Origin: Streptomyces sp. AA1529
Lineage (GTDB): Bacteria > Actinomycetota > Actinomycetes > Streptomycetales > Streptomycetaceae
DNA length: 64,000 bases
Reading direction: 5' to 3'
Assembly: GCF_000280905.1 (NCBI RefSeq)
Contig: NZ_ALAP01000083.1
Coordinates: 62,001 to 126,000, forward strand
Shown here: piece after piece, positions 24,587 through 32,864 of the stretch
How the letters are laid out: each line of letters starts with the position of its first letter
Position numbering within the stretch: position 1 is the stretch's first letter
Program-made: the position numbers and the translations under genes
Notes under the pieces: generated by a model
What the model saw: the letters and a program-made list of their open reading frames with translations, nothing else
The model's database searches: none
What the model was told of the DNA's origin: nothing

Positions 24587-26137
24587 CTACCCGCGGTAGC
24601 CGAGCACCGTCATCATCCCCGACCCGCTGTGGTAGACGTTGTGGCAGTGCACCAGCCACAGCCCTGGGTTGTCGGCGTCGAAGTCCACCTCCAGCGTCCT
24701 GCCCGGCAGCACGATCGCGGTGTCCTTGCGGGGGCCGCCGTCCGGCAGCGCGAAGGTGTGGCCGTGCAGATGCATCGGGTGCCACATGCCGGTGGTGTTC
24801 ACGAAACGCAGCCGCACCCGCTCGCCCGCCGTCACGGGGTGCCGCCGCCGCGGGTCGTACTGTCGGCCGCCGATGCCCCAGTCGTACCGCGCCATGGAGC
24901 CCGTCAGCCGCAGGGTGACGGTCCGGTCCGGCTTGCGGGGAGCGAGCCGGACCGCGTCCGCGGCCGTCAGCCTCCCCGCGGTCAGCGGAGTGCCGGACAG
25001 CTCCTCCGGACGGGCGGCGGCCGGGGGCGCGGCACCCGGCGCGGTGCGCAGCAGCGCGCGGGCCGTCCCCTGCTTGCCCTCGGCCAGTGCGGTGAGGGGG
25101 AAGACGCCGTCTCCCGCGGTGACCAGGACGTCGTAGCGCTCACCCATGCCGAGCAGCAGCGCGTCGGTGGCGGTGTGCCCGACGGGGTAGCCGTCGGTGT
25201 GGGTCACGGTCATCCGGTGCCCGCCCAGCGCGACCCGGTAGGCGGTGTCGCCGCCCGCGTTGATCAGGCGGATGCGGATGCGGTCGCCCGGCTTCGCGCG
25301 GAAGGTCTCCGGATCCGTCCGGGTGCGGCCGTTGACCAGGTGGTGCGGGTAGTCCACGTCGCCCGCGTCGCCGCCCAGCACCGGGCTGCCGGTGCCGGGC
25401 ATGCCGGGCATGCCGGGTGCGTCCCCGCTGCCGTGTCCGCCGGTTCCGTCCCCGTCGCCGCCGTCCGCTCCGCCGCCGTGGTCCATGCCGCGGTGCAGTG
25501 CGGCCAGGACGGTCTCGGGGGTGGCGCCGTCCACGCCGTCCAGCCAGTCGTCCAGGACGACCACCCACTCCTTGTCGTAGCGCAGCGGCTCCCTCGGGTC
25601 CTCGACGATCAGCGGCGCGTACAGCCCGCGGTCCCGCTGGAGGCCGGAGTGCGGGTGGAACCAGTAGGTGCCGGGGTCGGGGACGGCGAACCGGTAGGTG
25701 AAGTCCGCGCCCGGCCGGATCTCCCGCTGGGTGAGCCCCGGGACGCCGTCCATGTCGTTGCGCAGGGCCAGCCCGTGCCAGTGCACCGAGGTGGCCGCCG
25801 GGAGGTGGTTGGCGAGGGTGACTTCCAGGGTGCCGCCCGCGGTGGCGCGGACCTCCTGGCCGGGGATCCGGTTTCCGTAGGCCCAGGTGGGGACGGTGAC
25901 GCCGGAGCCCAGCGCGAGCCGGGTGCGGGTCGCGGTGAGCCGCACCCGGCGGGTGCGGCCGTGCGGGCGCCGGGCCTCGGCAGCCCGGACCTCGGGGCCG
26001 TCCGGCCGGACGTGGCCGCCGGTGCCCTCGGCGTCGGCGGTGTCCGGGCGGCCGCGCTCGGCGCAGCCGGCGGTCAGTCCGGTGGCGGCCAGGGCGGCGG
26101 CGCCCAGAACGGTCCGGCGGGCGGGAAGGGAACGCAT
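24587..26137 (-). CDS. Multicopper oxidase (periplasmic/secreted, copper-tolerance type)
   Basis: A 516-aa laccase-like enzyme. It begins with a Tat-like signal (LPARRTVLGAAALAATGLTA) that ends in a lipobox-like GC. All four copper-binding blocks are present: SVHWHGLALRNDMDGVPG, GTYWFHPHSGLQ, WHPMHLHGHTFAL and WLVHCHNVYHSGSGMM. A Gly/Met-rich insert (DAPGMPGMPGTG) lies after HRGMDHGGG, reminiscent of Met-rich copper-handling loops in CueO. ATG 26137 follows GAGG at suitable spacing; a second in-frame ATG is six bases upstream. The DUF6153-like gene upstream and its CsoR-like operator support a role in copper detoxification, probably Cu(I) oxidation. Confidence 0.9.
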   Translation of the reverse strand: MRSLPARRTVLGAAALAATGLTAGCAERGRPDTADAEGTGGHVRPDGPEVRAAEARRPHGRTRRVRLTATRTRLALGSGVTVPTWAYGNRIPGQEVRATAGGTLEVTLANHLPAATSVHWHGLALRNDMDGVPGLTQREIRPGADFTYRFAVPDPGTYWFHPHSGLQRDRGLYAPLIVEDPREPLRYDKEWVVVLDDWLDGVDGATPETVLAALHRGMDHGGGADGGDGDGTGGHGSGDAPGMPGMPGTGSPVLGGDAGDVDYPHHLVNGRTRTDPETFRAKPGDRIRIRLINAGGDTAYRVALGGHRMTVTHTDGYPVGHTATDALLLGMGERYDVLVTAGDGVFPLTALAEGKQGTARALLRTAPGAAPPAAARPEELSGTPLTAGRLTAADAVRLAPRKPDRTVTLRLTGSMARYDWGIGGRQYDPRRRHPVTAGERVRLRFVNTTGMWHPMHLHGHTFALPDGGPRKDTAIVLPGRTLEVDFDADNPGLWLVHCHNVYHSGSGMMTVLGYRG

Positions 26138-26251
26138 GTGCATACCTCGCGTGGTGTGGTGTCGAGCCTGGGTGCGGGCGCACGCACACCGCACCCCGGG
26201 ACGGCCGGTGTCGGCCGCCCGCCGGGCGGTGCGGTGTGTGTGCGGGCCCGC

Positions 26252-26806
26252 TCAGATCCGCAGGACCGACAGGCGCGCGAGTCTCGACGAGGTGCCCGGC
26301 GGCGGCAGTGGACGCAGTGCGCGCCGTATCCCGGCGTGGCAGGGCTCCCGTCCGTCCGTGCCGCGTGGTGTCAGGACGGTGACGGCGGCTCCCGGCAGCG
26401 CGGCGGCCGTCCACGCGCCCAGTACGGCCAGGCAGACGGAGAGCGGGTCGGTGCCGGTCCCGTGCCCGCCGCCGTGGTCCGGCTCCCGGGGCGCGGAATC
26501 CCCGTGCGGGGCCGCGGTGTTCGCGGCGCCGCCCTGGAGGCGGGGCGGCTGCGCCGAATGCGCCGGGGAGACCGTTCCCTCACCGGCCCCGGCCTCTTCC
26601 GCACTCCCGCCGTGGACCGCGGGGGCGGTCAGGTGCGCGGCGACCTGCGGGGCCTCCGGTGTCCCGGCGGCGGAGTGTCCGAGGGTGTGCATGCCGACGA
26701 GCCCCGACAGCAGGGCGGCGAGCAGCAACAGGCGCCCGCACCACATGCCGCGGGCGCGCATGCCGCGGGCGCGGCTCGGGCGCTCGCCGGTCGGCACGGG
26801 TCGCAT
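26252..26806 (-). CDS. DUF6153-like membrane-anchored protein, probable copper-linked
   Basis: A 184-aa protein with one N-terminal hydrophobic segment (CGRLLLLAALLSGLVGMHTL), a His/Ala/Pro-rich middle and a second hydrophobic run near residue 130. His residues occur in GMHTLGHS, AHLTAPAVHGG and EPDHGGGHGTG, as expected for a metal-binding external loop. It resembles actinobacterial DUF6153 proteins by layout; the match is from memory. ATG 26806 follows AAGGTGG. It lies 114 bp upstream of the multicopper oxidase on the same strand. A copper-type palindrome sits 18 bp above the start. Confidence 0.62.
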   Translation of the reverse strand: MRPVPTGERPSRARGMRARGMWCGRLLLLAALLSGLVGMHTLGHSAAGTPEAPQVAAHLTAPAVHGGSAEEAGAGEGTVSPAHSAQPPRLQGGAANTAAPHGDSAPREPDHGGGHGTGTDPLSVCLAVLGAWTAAALPGAAVTVLTPRGTDGREPCHAGIRRALRPLPPPGTSSRLARLSVLRI

Positions 26807-26823
26807 GCGACCACCTTAGCCGG

Positions 26824-26840
26824 ATGCCCGCAGGGGGTAT
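26824..26840 (-). promoter_or_regulatory. CsoR-like copper operator upstream of the DUF6153/oxidase pair
   Basis: Minus strand ATACCC-CCTGC-GGGCAT is one mismatch from a palindrome and resembles the GC-rich ATACCC/GGGTAT sites bound by CsoR copper sensors. It lies 18 bp upstream of the ATG at 26806, where it could block the promoter until Cu(I) is present. Similarity judged by eye. Confidence 0.45.
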
Positions 26841-26947
26841 GCGCCGGTGCCCCGCGCCGGAATTCGCAGGGTTCCTGCTTATATGACGTAGCGGTGGCGG
26901 CGTTCGGTCATTGACGTGAACTCGCCACCACGCACAGGATGCCCAGC

Positions 26948-28000
26948 ATGTTGGAGGCTCTTGATCTCGACCCTGTCCAGCAGCAGGTCTACGAGGCACT
27001 GGTGGACGGCGCCGTGACCGTCAGCGAGTTGCGGGCGGCGGCGGGAGTGGGAGCCGCGCGGGTGCGGGCCGCGCTCGCCGCGCTGGAGAGACTCAACCTG
27101 GTGGGGCGCTTCCCCGCGGACCGGGGCAGCAGAGGTGCCGAGCGCTATCTGCCGGTGGCACCGGAGATCGCCTTCGAGTCGCTGCTGCTCGCCCGCGAGG
27201 AGGAGATCCACCGTACGCGGCGGCACATCCAGCACCTCGCCGCGCGGTTCCGCGCCCAGGCGGCGGGTCGCGACCCCCTGGAGCTGGTGGAGATCGTCAC
27301 GGGACGCGCCGCCGTCATCCGCCAGGTCGACCAGCTCCAGCGCAGCGCCCGCGCCGAGATCCGGGGCATCGACCGGCCGCCCTACGCCAACAGCGACCCC
27401 GACCGGCTCGACCCGAAGACCGGCATGATGCCGGTGCAGGCCCAGATGCTGCGGCGCGGCGTCAACTACCGGGTCATCTACGACACCGACGGGCTCGCCA
27501 CCTCCCACCGGTTCGACACGGACATCGGTGCCGCGGCCGAACTGGGCGAGGACGCCCGGGTGATGGCCGACACCCCGACGAAGATGCTGATCGCCGACGA
27601 CTGCATGGCGCTGATCCCGCTGCGCGCCGCGCCGAACGAGCTGGCCAGCAGCGTCGTCGTGCACCCCTCCGGACTGCTGGAGGTGCTGTGCGACTTCTTC
27701 GAGGTGCTGTGGGGGCGGGCGCTGCCGATCTCGGAGTACCTCGCGGGCCGCAGCCCCGGTGCCCCGGACGGCCCGACCGCGCAGGAGGCCAAGCTGCTGG
27801 CCCTGCTGGCCACCGGTATGACCGACCAGGTGATGGCCCGGCAACTCGGCATCAGCTACCGCACCTTCCAGCGCCGGCTGCACGGGCTGATGGAGCGGCT
27901 GGGGGCGACCACCCGGTTCCAGCTCGGGATGCGCGCCGCGAGCCTCGGCTGGCTTCCGCAGTCGGGGGCATCCGAGCCGCGCCCGAATCGCGGAGTATGA
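26948..28000 (+). CDS. TrmB-like/LuxR-type transcriptional regulator
   Basis: A 350-aa protein. The N-terminal winged helix (LDPVQQQVYEALVDGAVTVS to LERLNLVGRFPA) is of TrmB type. A ligand-like middle domain with GMMPVQAQMLRRGVNYRVIY follows. The C-terminal LuxR-type helix-turn-helix is DGPTAQEAKLLALLATGMTD then QVMARQLGISYRTFQRRLHG. This architecture is common in Streptomyces next to secreted proteases. ATG 26948 is preferred over 26939 because CAGGAT ends seven bases before it, giving a leaderless transcript; 26939 has no better signal. It is 128 bp upstream of the subtilisin gene, which it likely controls. Confidence 0.82.
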   Translation: MLEALDLDPVQQQVYEALVDGAVTVSELRAAAGVGAARVRAALAALERLNLVGRFPADRGSRGAERYLPVAPEIAFESLLLAREEEIHRTRRHIQHLAARFRAQAAGRDPLELVEIVTGRAAVIRQVDQLQRSARAEIRGIDRPPYANSDPDRLDPKTGMMPVQAQMLRRGVNYRVIYDTDGLATSHRFDTDIGAAAELGEDARVMADTPTKMLIADDCMALIPLRAAPNELASSVVVHPSGLLEVLCDFFEVLWGRALPISEYLAGRSPGAPDGPTAQEAKLLALLATGMTDQVMARQLGISYRTFQRRLHGLMERLGATTRFQLGMRAASLGWLPQSGASEPRPNRGV

Positions 28001-28046
28001 CCGTCCGTTGGGCAATTGCTCTTCGGCCGGGCGGCTCGTCGAACCC

Positions 28047-28076
28047 TTGTCCTGTTCGTGACCACGCCCCTAGCGT
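28047..28076 (+). promoter_or_regulatory. Candidate promoter of the subtilisin gene
   Basis: TTGTCC at 28047-28052 and TAGCGT at 28071-28076 are separated by 18 bases, giving a plausible housekeeping sigma promoter about 50 bp before the ATG at 28129. The adjacent regulator may act here. Confidence 0.45.
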
Positions 28077-28128
28077 GCCGATCGCGCACCCCACATGCGC
28101 ACCCCCCACACGAGGAGGAACCCTCCCC

Positions 28129-29343
28129 ATGGCAGTGACGCGCAGGAAAGTCGCCCTCGGCATCTCGGCCGCGGTGGCCGCGGCAGCCGTCGGCACCGTC
28201 ACAGCGCTCCCCGCGAACGCGTCCCCCGAGGCCCCGGCGCACGGCACCGTCCTCGGCGCGCACTCGGCGCAGGCCGTCGAGGGCAGCTACATCGTCACCA
28301 TGAAGAAGTCGGCCGTGAGCACCAAAGCGGCTGCGGCCAAGGGCCGTTCGGTCATCTCCGAGCACGGCGGCAAGGTCCGCAGGACCTTCACCAGGGCCCT
28401 CAACGGCTACTCGGCGAAGATGTCGGCGAGCGAGGCCGCGGAGCTGGCAGCCGACCCGGCGGTGGACAAGGTGTACGCCAACCAGAAGCACACCGTCACC
28501 GGCGAGCAGGCCAACCCGCCCTCCTGGGGCCTGGACCGCATCGACACCCCCGAACCGAACCTGGACGACAAGTACGTCTACCCGGACAGCGCGGGCGAAG
28601 GCGTGACCGCCTACATCATCGACACCGGCGTCCGCACCACGCACGAGGACTTCGGCGGCCGCGCCACCAGCGGCTTCGACGCGGTCGACGGCGACGACGA
28701 CGCCTCGGACGGCAACGGCCACGGCACCCACGTCGCCAGCACCGTGGCGGGCAAGGCGCACGGCGTGGCGAAGAAGGCCGACGTGGTGGCCGTCCGGGTA
28801 CTGGACGACCAGGGCTCCGGCACCACCGAGCAGGTCGTCGCCGGTATCGACTGGGTCACCAAGAACGCCGAGTCGCCCTCGGTGGCCAACATGTCGCTGG
28901 GCGGCGGCGCGGACGAGGCGCTCGACACGGCCGTGCGGAACTCCGTCAAGGCGGGCGTCACCTTCGCCGTGGCGGCCGGCAACGAGTCCTCGGACGCCGG
29001 GAACAGCTCTCCCGCCCGGGTGGAGGAAGCCCTCACCGTCGGTGCGACCGACGACAAGGACGCACAGGCGAGCTTCTCCAACTACGGCGACGCGCTCGAC
29101 CTGTACGCCCCCGGCGTCGACATCACCGGAGCCTGGAACACCGGCGACGACGCCACCGACACCATCTCCGGCACCTCGATGGCCTCCCCGCACGTCGCGG
29201 GCGCCGCGGCGGTCTACCTCTCGGGCCACAAGGACGCCACCCCCGAGGCCGTCTCCGAGGCGCTGACCGACGGCGCCTCCGCGGATGTCGTCGGCAACCC
29301 GGGGCAGGGCTCGCCCAACCTGCTGCTGAACATCGTCGAGTGA
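28129..29343 (+). CDS. Secreted subtilisin-like serine protease (S8) with I9 inhibitor domain
   Basis: A 404-aa prepro-enzyme. ATG 28129 follows GAGGAGGAA. The signal peptide (KVALGISAAVAAAAVGTVTA) ends before residue 32. The inhibitor I9 propeptide EGSYIVTMKKSAVSTKAAAA runs to ANQKHTV. The S8 domain holds the catalytic Asp in AYIIDTGVRTTHED (about 163), His in DGNGHGTHVASTVAG (about 200) and Ser in SGTSMASPHVAGAAAVYLS (about 350), with oxyanion Asn in FAVAAGNESSDAG. The layout equals that of Streptomyces extracellular subtilisins with proteinase K-like order. A hairpin terminator follows. Confidence 0.93.
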   Translation: MAVTRRKVALGISAAVAAAAVGTVTALPANASPEAPAHGTVLGAHSAQAVEGSYIVTMKKSAVSTKAAAAKGRSVISEHGGKVRRTFTRALNGYSAKMSASEAAELAADPAVDKVYANQKHTVTGEQANPPSWGLDRIDTPEPNLDDKYVYPDSAGEGVTAYIIDTGVRTTHEDFGGRATSGFDAVDGDDDASDGNGHGTHVASTVAGKAHGVAKKADVVAVRVLDDQGSGTTEQVVAGIDWVTKNAESPSVANMSLGGGADEALDTAVRNSVKAGVTFAVAAGNESSDAGNSSPARVEEALTVGATDDKDAQASFSNYGDALDLYAPGVDITGAWNTGDDATDTISGTSMASPHVAGAAAVYLSGHKDATPEAVSEALTDGASADVVGNPGQGSPNLLLNIVE

Positions 29344-29394
29344 CACCCCGCAACACGGCCGGGTGACGACGAGACCCGGCACACCCCCCACCTT

Positions 29395-29427
29395 CCGCGG
29401 CCCGGTGCCCCACACACCGGGCCGCGG
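29395..29427. terminator. 13-bp convergent terminator
   Basis: CCGCGGCCCGGTG at 29395-29407 pairs exactly with 29415-29427 around a 7-nt loop, between the subtilisin and response regulator genes. A smaller 7-bp hairpin (29358-29364/29374-29380) precedes it. Confidence 0.8.
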
Positions 29428-29446
29428 TCGCGCGCCGCGGGGCGCC

Positions 29447-30136
29447 TCAACGGCGGCCCGGCCGCACCAGCCCCGTCTCGTAGGCGAAGACCGCGGCCTG
29501 CGTGCGGTCCCGCAGCCCCAGTTTCACCAGGACGCGGCTCACATGGGTCTTGACCGTCTGCTCGGCGACCACCAGCTCTCCGGCGATCTCCAGGTTCGAC
29601 AGCCCGCGCGCGACGAGTGCGAGCACCTCCGTCTCGCGCTCGGTGAGATCGGCGACCCGCTCCTTGAGCCGGGCCCCGCCCGGCCCGTCCGGCATCCCGG
29701 CGAACTTCTCGATCAGCAGTTTGGTCAGGTTCGGCGCGAGCAGCGCCTCCCCGCGGGCCACCACCCGGACCGCGTCGGCGAGTTCGGCCGCCGAGGCGTC
29801 CTTGAGCAGGAACCCGGAGGCCCCGGCGCGCAGTGCCTCGAAGACGTACTCGTCCAGGTCGAACGTGGTCAGCACCAGGACCTTCGGATCCGCGGCGCCG
29901 CCGGTGCGCGCCTCGGTGATGCGGCGCGTCGCCTCGATGCCGCCCAGCCGCGGCATCCGCACGTCCATCAGCACGACGTCGGGCGCCAGTTGCGCGGTGC
30001 GCTCCACCGCCTCCAGCCCGTCGACCGCCTGACCGGCCACGGTGATGTCCGGCTCCGCGTCCAGCAGCACGGTGAAGCCCTGGCGGACCATCTTCTGGTC
30101 GTCGGCCAGCAGTACGCGGATCGTGGTCGTGGTCAC
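29447..30136 (-). CDS. NarL-family response regulator
   Basis: A 229-aa regulator. The receiver domain has the acidic pair in VLLADDQKMVRQGF, the phosphoacceptor Asp in APDVVLMDVRMPRLGG, Thr in VLVLTTFDLDEYV and Lys in GFLLKDASAAELADA. The C-terminal LuxR helix-turn-helix is LTERETEVLALVARGLSNLE then AEQTVKTHVSRVLVKLGL. The GTG at 30136 overlaps the kinase stop by four bases, so the two form a coupled two-component pair. Target genes are not obvious nearby. Confidence 0.93.
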   Translation of the reverse strand: MTTTTIRVLLADDQKMVRQGFTVLLDAEPDITVAGQAVDGLEAVERTAQLAPDVVLMDVRMPRLGGIEATRRITEARTGGAADPKVLVLTTFDLDEYVFEALRAGASGFLLKDASAAELADAVRVVARGEALLAPNLTKLLIEKFAGMPDGPGGARLKERVADLTERETEVLALVARGLSNLEIAGELVVAEQTVKTHVSRVLVKLGLRDRTQAAVFAYETGLVRPGRR

Positions 30137-31590
30137 GATGGATCCTCGGCGGTCTCGGCGGTTCGGATGGTTCCGGCGTTTCCGGTGGTTCCGGCGGTCC
30201 TGGTGATTTCGGTGGGCCGGGCGCTCCCGGTGCTCGGTGCGGCACCGGCGGGGGAGGGCAGGGGCAGCGCCGCCACCACCCGCCAGCCGCCGTCCGGCGT
30301 CGCCCCGGCCCGCAACGTGCCGTCCAGCATCGCGGCCCGTTCGCGCATTCCCGGCAACCCGTGACCCGCGCCGGGCGCTGCCGGAGCGGCTGCGGCCGGT
30401 GCGGTCCTGCCCGGCGCCGGCCCGCCGTCGGCCACCCGCACGGTCACCTCCGTGGGGCGGTAGCCGATCTCCACCTCCGCCTCGGCCCCCGGCGCGTGCC
30501 GCAGCACATTGCTGAGCGCCTCCTGCACGATGCGGTAGACCGACACCTCCACGCCGGGAGGCAGCGGACGGGGCTCGCCGCTGATCCGGGTGGTCACGGT
30601 GAGTCCTGCGGTCCGGACGTTGGCGACCAGCTCCGGCAGCCGCTCCAGGGTGGGCTGCGGCGTGTGCCGGTCCGTGAGCGCGTCCTCGGAACGCAGGACG
30701 CCCAGCACCCGGCGCAGTTCGGCCAGCGCCTCCACGGCGTTCTGCCGGATCCCGGCCAGCGACTCCCGCAGCTCCTCGGAGGGGTTCTCCGTCAGATGCG
30801 GCGCGGCCTGCGCCTGGATGGAGATGACGGACATGTGGTGGGCGACCACGTCGTGCAGCTCACGCGCGATGCGGTTGCGCTCCTCCAGCAGGGTGCGCCG
30901 GGTGCGCTCCTCGGCCGTCCGCTCCTCCTGGACGACGAGTTCGGTGCGGGCCGCCTGGCGGCCGTGCAGGGCGCTGCCGACCACCACGGCCAGCGTCAGC
31001 ACGAGGACGTCCACGGGGAAGTCACGGGCCGTGGGTGGCCGCAACTGCCCGGTGGCCAGGGCACACAGCACACCGCTCAGCACCGTCAGCAGCAGTGCCC
31101 CCAGGGCCGCCCGGGGGCGCCTGCGCAGCGCGAGCAGCAGCAGTACCCCTGCCTGGCAGACCACTTCCGGCACCGTCCACGGGGACTGCCGCAGATACGG
31201 GGGCGGTGCGTGACCGGTGGCCAGTGCGATGACCGCCATGGTGACGGTCACCACCCACCAGGCCAGCACCGGCCTGAAGACGGCCAGCACCAGCGCGGCC
31301 GCCTGCGCACCCCCGAACAGCACCGCGTCCGCAGCGCCGAAGACCCGGAAGGGGCCGCCGGTGAGCATGTTGATGTGGAAGATGGCGATGACCAAGGCGG
31401 CCATCGACGTGACGAGGACGACGATCGGCCGCCAGATCAGCCAGCCGCTCACGCGCCCGGTGCCGTTCACGCTTCCGGCGCCCGCCCCCGTCCGCCCTCG
31501 CGGACTGCCGCCCCAGCCGAACAGGTCCTCGCGCAGCGCGCGAGGCAGGTTCCGCACGCCCTTCCCCAGGCCCCGCACCCTGTCCCTCAT
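30133..31590 (-). CDS. HisKA_3-type sensor histidine kinase
   Basis: A 485-aa membrane kinase with about six N-terminal membrane segments in three pairs, no large external domain, then the H-box RNRIARELHDVVAHHMSVIS with the phosphorylated His, a dimerisation helix, and the N-box VYRIVQEALSNVLRHAPGAE. The DG box is VADGGPAPG. The G2 region is GHGLPGMRERAAMLDG. The C-terminal about 35 residues (repeats of TAG/TG, ending ETAEDPS) form a low-complexity tail. It lies directly before its response regulator. A -10-like TAGGGT (complement of 31625-31630) lies above the start ATG 31590. The signal is unknown. Confidence 0.9.
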   Translation of the reverse strand: MRDRVRGLGKGVRNLPRALREDLFGWGGSPRGRTGAGAGSVNGTGRVSGWLIWRPIVVLVTSMAALVIAIFHINMLTGGPFRVFGAADAVLFGGAQAAALVLAVFRPVLAWWVVTVTMAVIALATGHAPPPYLRQSPWTVPEVVCQAGVLLLLALRRRPRAALGALLLTVLSGVLCALATGQLRPPTARDFPVDVLVLTLAVVVGSALHGRQAARTELVVQEERTAEERTRRTLLEERNRIARELHDVVAHHMSVISIQAQAAPHLTENPSEELRESLAGIRQNAVEALAELRRVLGVLRSEDALTDRHTPQPTLERLPELVANVRTAGLTVTTRISGEPRPLPPGVEVSVYRIVQEALSNVLRHAPGAEAEVEIGYRPTEVTVRVADGGPAPGRTAPAAAAPAAPGAGHGLPGMRERAAMLDGTLRAGATPDGGWRVVAALPLPSPAGAAPSTGSARPTEITRTAGTTGNAGTIRTAETAEDPS

Positions 31591-31887
31591 CGCCTCACCC
31601 CCGTCACCCCCGTCATCATCGTCACCCTAGACACGCCCCGTCGTCGCCGAACCGGCCGGTGAGCCCGCGGCCACCACCGTGCTGGCGCTCCGGGGCCGCC
31701 GCCCCCGCTCGTACCGGTGAAAGACGGCCCAGCAGGCCGACGGAGCCTTCCGTGCGGGGACCGGATGCCCGGCCGACGCTAGGAATCCCGCCCCCGCACG
31801 CACGTCCCTCCGCGGAGCGCACCCGCGGTGTCCCTCTCGGGTATGACGCGCGGTGCGCACGGGCCGCCGAGGTCCGGACGGCCTCGC
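31591..31887. other. 297-bp intergenic region between histidine kinase and small-gene pair
   Basis: No credible coding frame was found. Possible -10 hexamers for the minus strand are TAGGGT near 31625-31630, which fits the kinase, and TAGCGT near 31776-31783. It contains no strong inverted repeat. Confidence 0.4.
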
Positions 31888-32109
31888 TCAGGACGACGAC
31901 GGTGCGGGAGGAGGAAACGTTCGTTCCTCCGGCTGACGCGCGGAAGCCGGCACGCGCCGCAACTGGTCGCCGTACCGGTAGACGACGATGGGCGGGGTGC
32001 CCTCGTGCAGCATCAGCCGGTAGATGACCGGTGCGGGCCCCGTCACCTGGATGATCTCGCCGGTCTTCCCGCTCTTCCGGTCCTGCGCCACCTCGCCGAC
32101 CGCCCACAT
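31888..32109 (-). CDS. Small conserved-looking protein, unknown
   Basis: A 73-aa soluble protein (MWAVGEVAQDRKSGKTGEII to RTFPPPAPSSS). It is predicted rich in beta strands: QVTGPAPVIYRLML and PPIVVYRYGDQLRRVP. Its ATG lies one base after the stop of the 72-aa gene, so the two form a tiny operon. Minus-strand GGAG lies nine bases upstream. No signal peptide or helix-turn-helix is seen. No family is recognised. Confidence 0.55.
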   Translation of the reverse strand: MWAVGEVAQDRKSGKTGEIIQVTGPAPVIYRLMLHEGTPPIVVYRYGDQLRRVPASARQPEERTFPPPAPSSS

Positions 32110-32110
32110 G

Positions 32111-32329
32111 TCACACGCTCCGCAGGTGTCGGCCGGCGCCGGACGTCGCCGGCAGGTGCGTGCGGCGCAGAGGTGCGCCGAAGAGCGCCTCCAGGTCCGC
32201 CCGCGGCTCCGGGTCCCCCGCGGCCCGGTTGATCACCGTGCGGAACCAGGCGCGGTCCTCGCAGGGCCGCGCCTCCTCCTGCGGGGAGTTCACTGCCCGG
32301 TGGCCGCCGGGGGGTTCGCTTCGCTCCAT
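32111..32329 (-). CDS. Small protein, unknown
   Basis: A 72-aa protein, acidic and Arg/Glu-rich, with a central stretch EDRAWFRTVINRAAGDPEPR followed by ADLEALFGAPLRRTHLP. Start ATG 32329 has AGGGCAGG upstream. It ends one base before the 73-aa gene and is divergent from the broken DUF397 gene. It is not recognised. Coding support is codon bias, a coupled neighbour and a ribosome binding site. Confidence 0.5.
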   Translation of the reverse strand: MERSEPPGGHRAVNSPQEEARPCEDRAWFRTVINRAAGDPEPRADLEALFGAPLRRTHLPATSGAGRHLRSV

Positions 32330-32469
32330 GGTGCCTGCCCTGCCGTCCGCTGGTCACGTACTGTGCTGAGAACAACACGGAAACGGCTCGGATGGTGCGT
32401 TATGAGCACCCCTTCTCGTGAGGTCGCTCCGCAACGGACTTGTACCGGGGAACGTAAGGGCAGGTCGGT

Positions 32470-32758
32470 ATGGGTGGGACGCGCAAGTCGCCGGCCGGGA
32501 TGAGTATTCCGCCGAGCCTCGGTGAGGACGTCCGCCGCGTCAGGCGAGCCCGTGGTATCTCCCACAGGAGTTGCCACAGCGACCCGCAAGGCGGCAACTG
32601 CGTCGAGTGGGCGCCGGGTCTCGTGTCCGGCGGCGGCGTGGTTCCGGTGCGGGACAGCAAGGCCGTCGAGCGCGGGGCGCTGTTGTTTCCCGGCCGCCTG
32701 GCGGGCGTTCGTGGACGATGTGGCGGCCGGCGTCCCGCGGGGTGGGCCGAGGCCGTGA
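32470..32758 (+). pseudogene. DUF397 protein gene broken by a +1 frameshift
   Basis: The first frame reads the DUF397 core: SHRSCHSDPQGGNCVEWAPG, then VPVRDSKAVERGALLF. Near base 32683-32690, in a run with TTGTTT, the frame fails. The frame shifted by one then supplies the expected end FPAAWRAFVDDVAAG, as in intact DUF397 proteins, which normally end FxPAAWxAFV. A single extra base explains this. The helix-turn-helix partner (Scr1/WhiJ-like) that usually precedes DUF397 genes is missing, and only short non-homologous frames lie upstream. The locus thus looks like the remnant of a regulatory toxin/antitoxin-like pair. Confidence 0.65.
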
Positions 32759-32864
32759 TCCTGCCGCCCCGCGGCTGAGCGCGGGACGGCTCCGGCGGCG
32801 CTGTTCTCCGCCCCGGTCCCTTCCGGACTGCCGGCCACGACCGGCAGCCGGGGGAACCGTCCCG

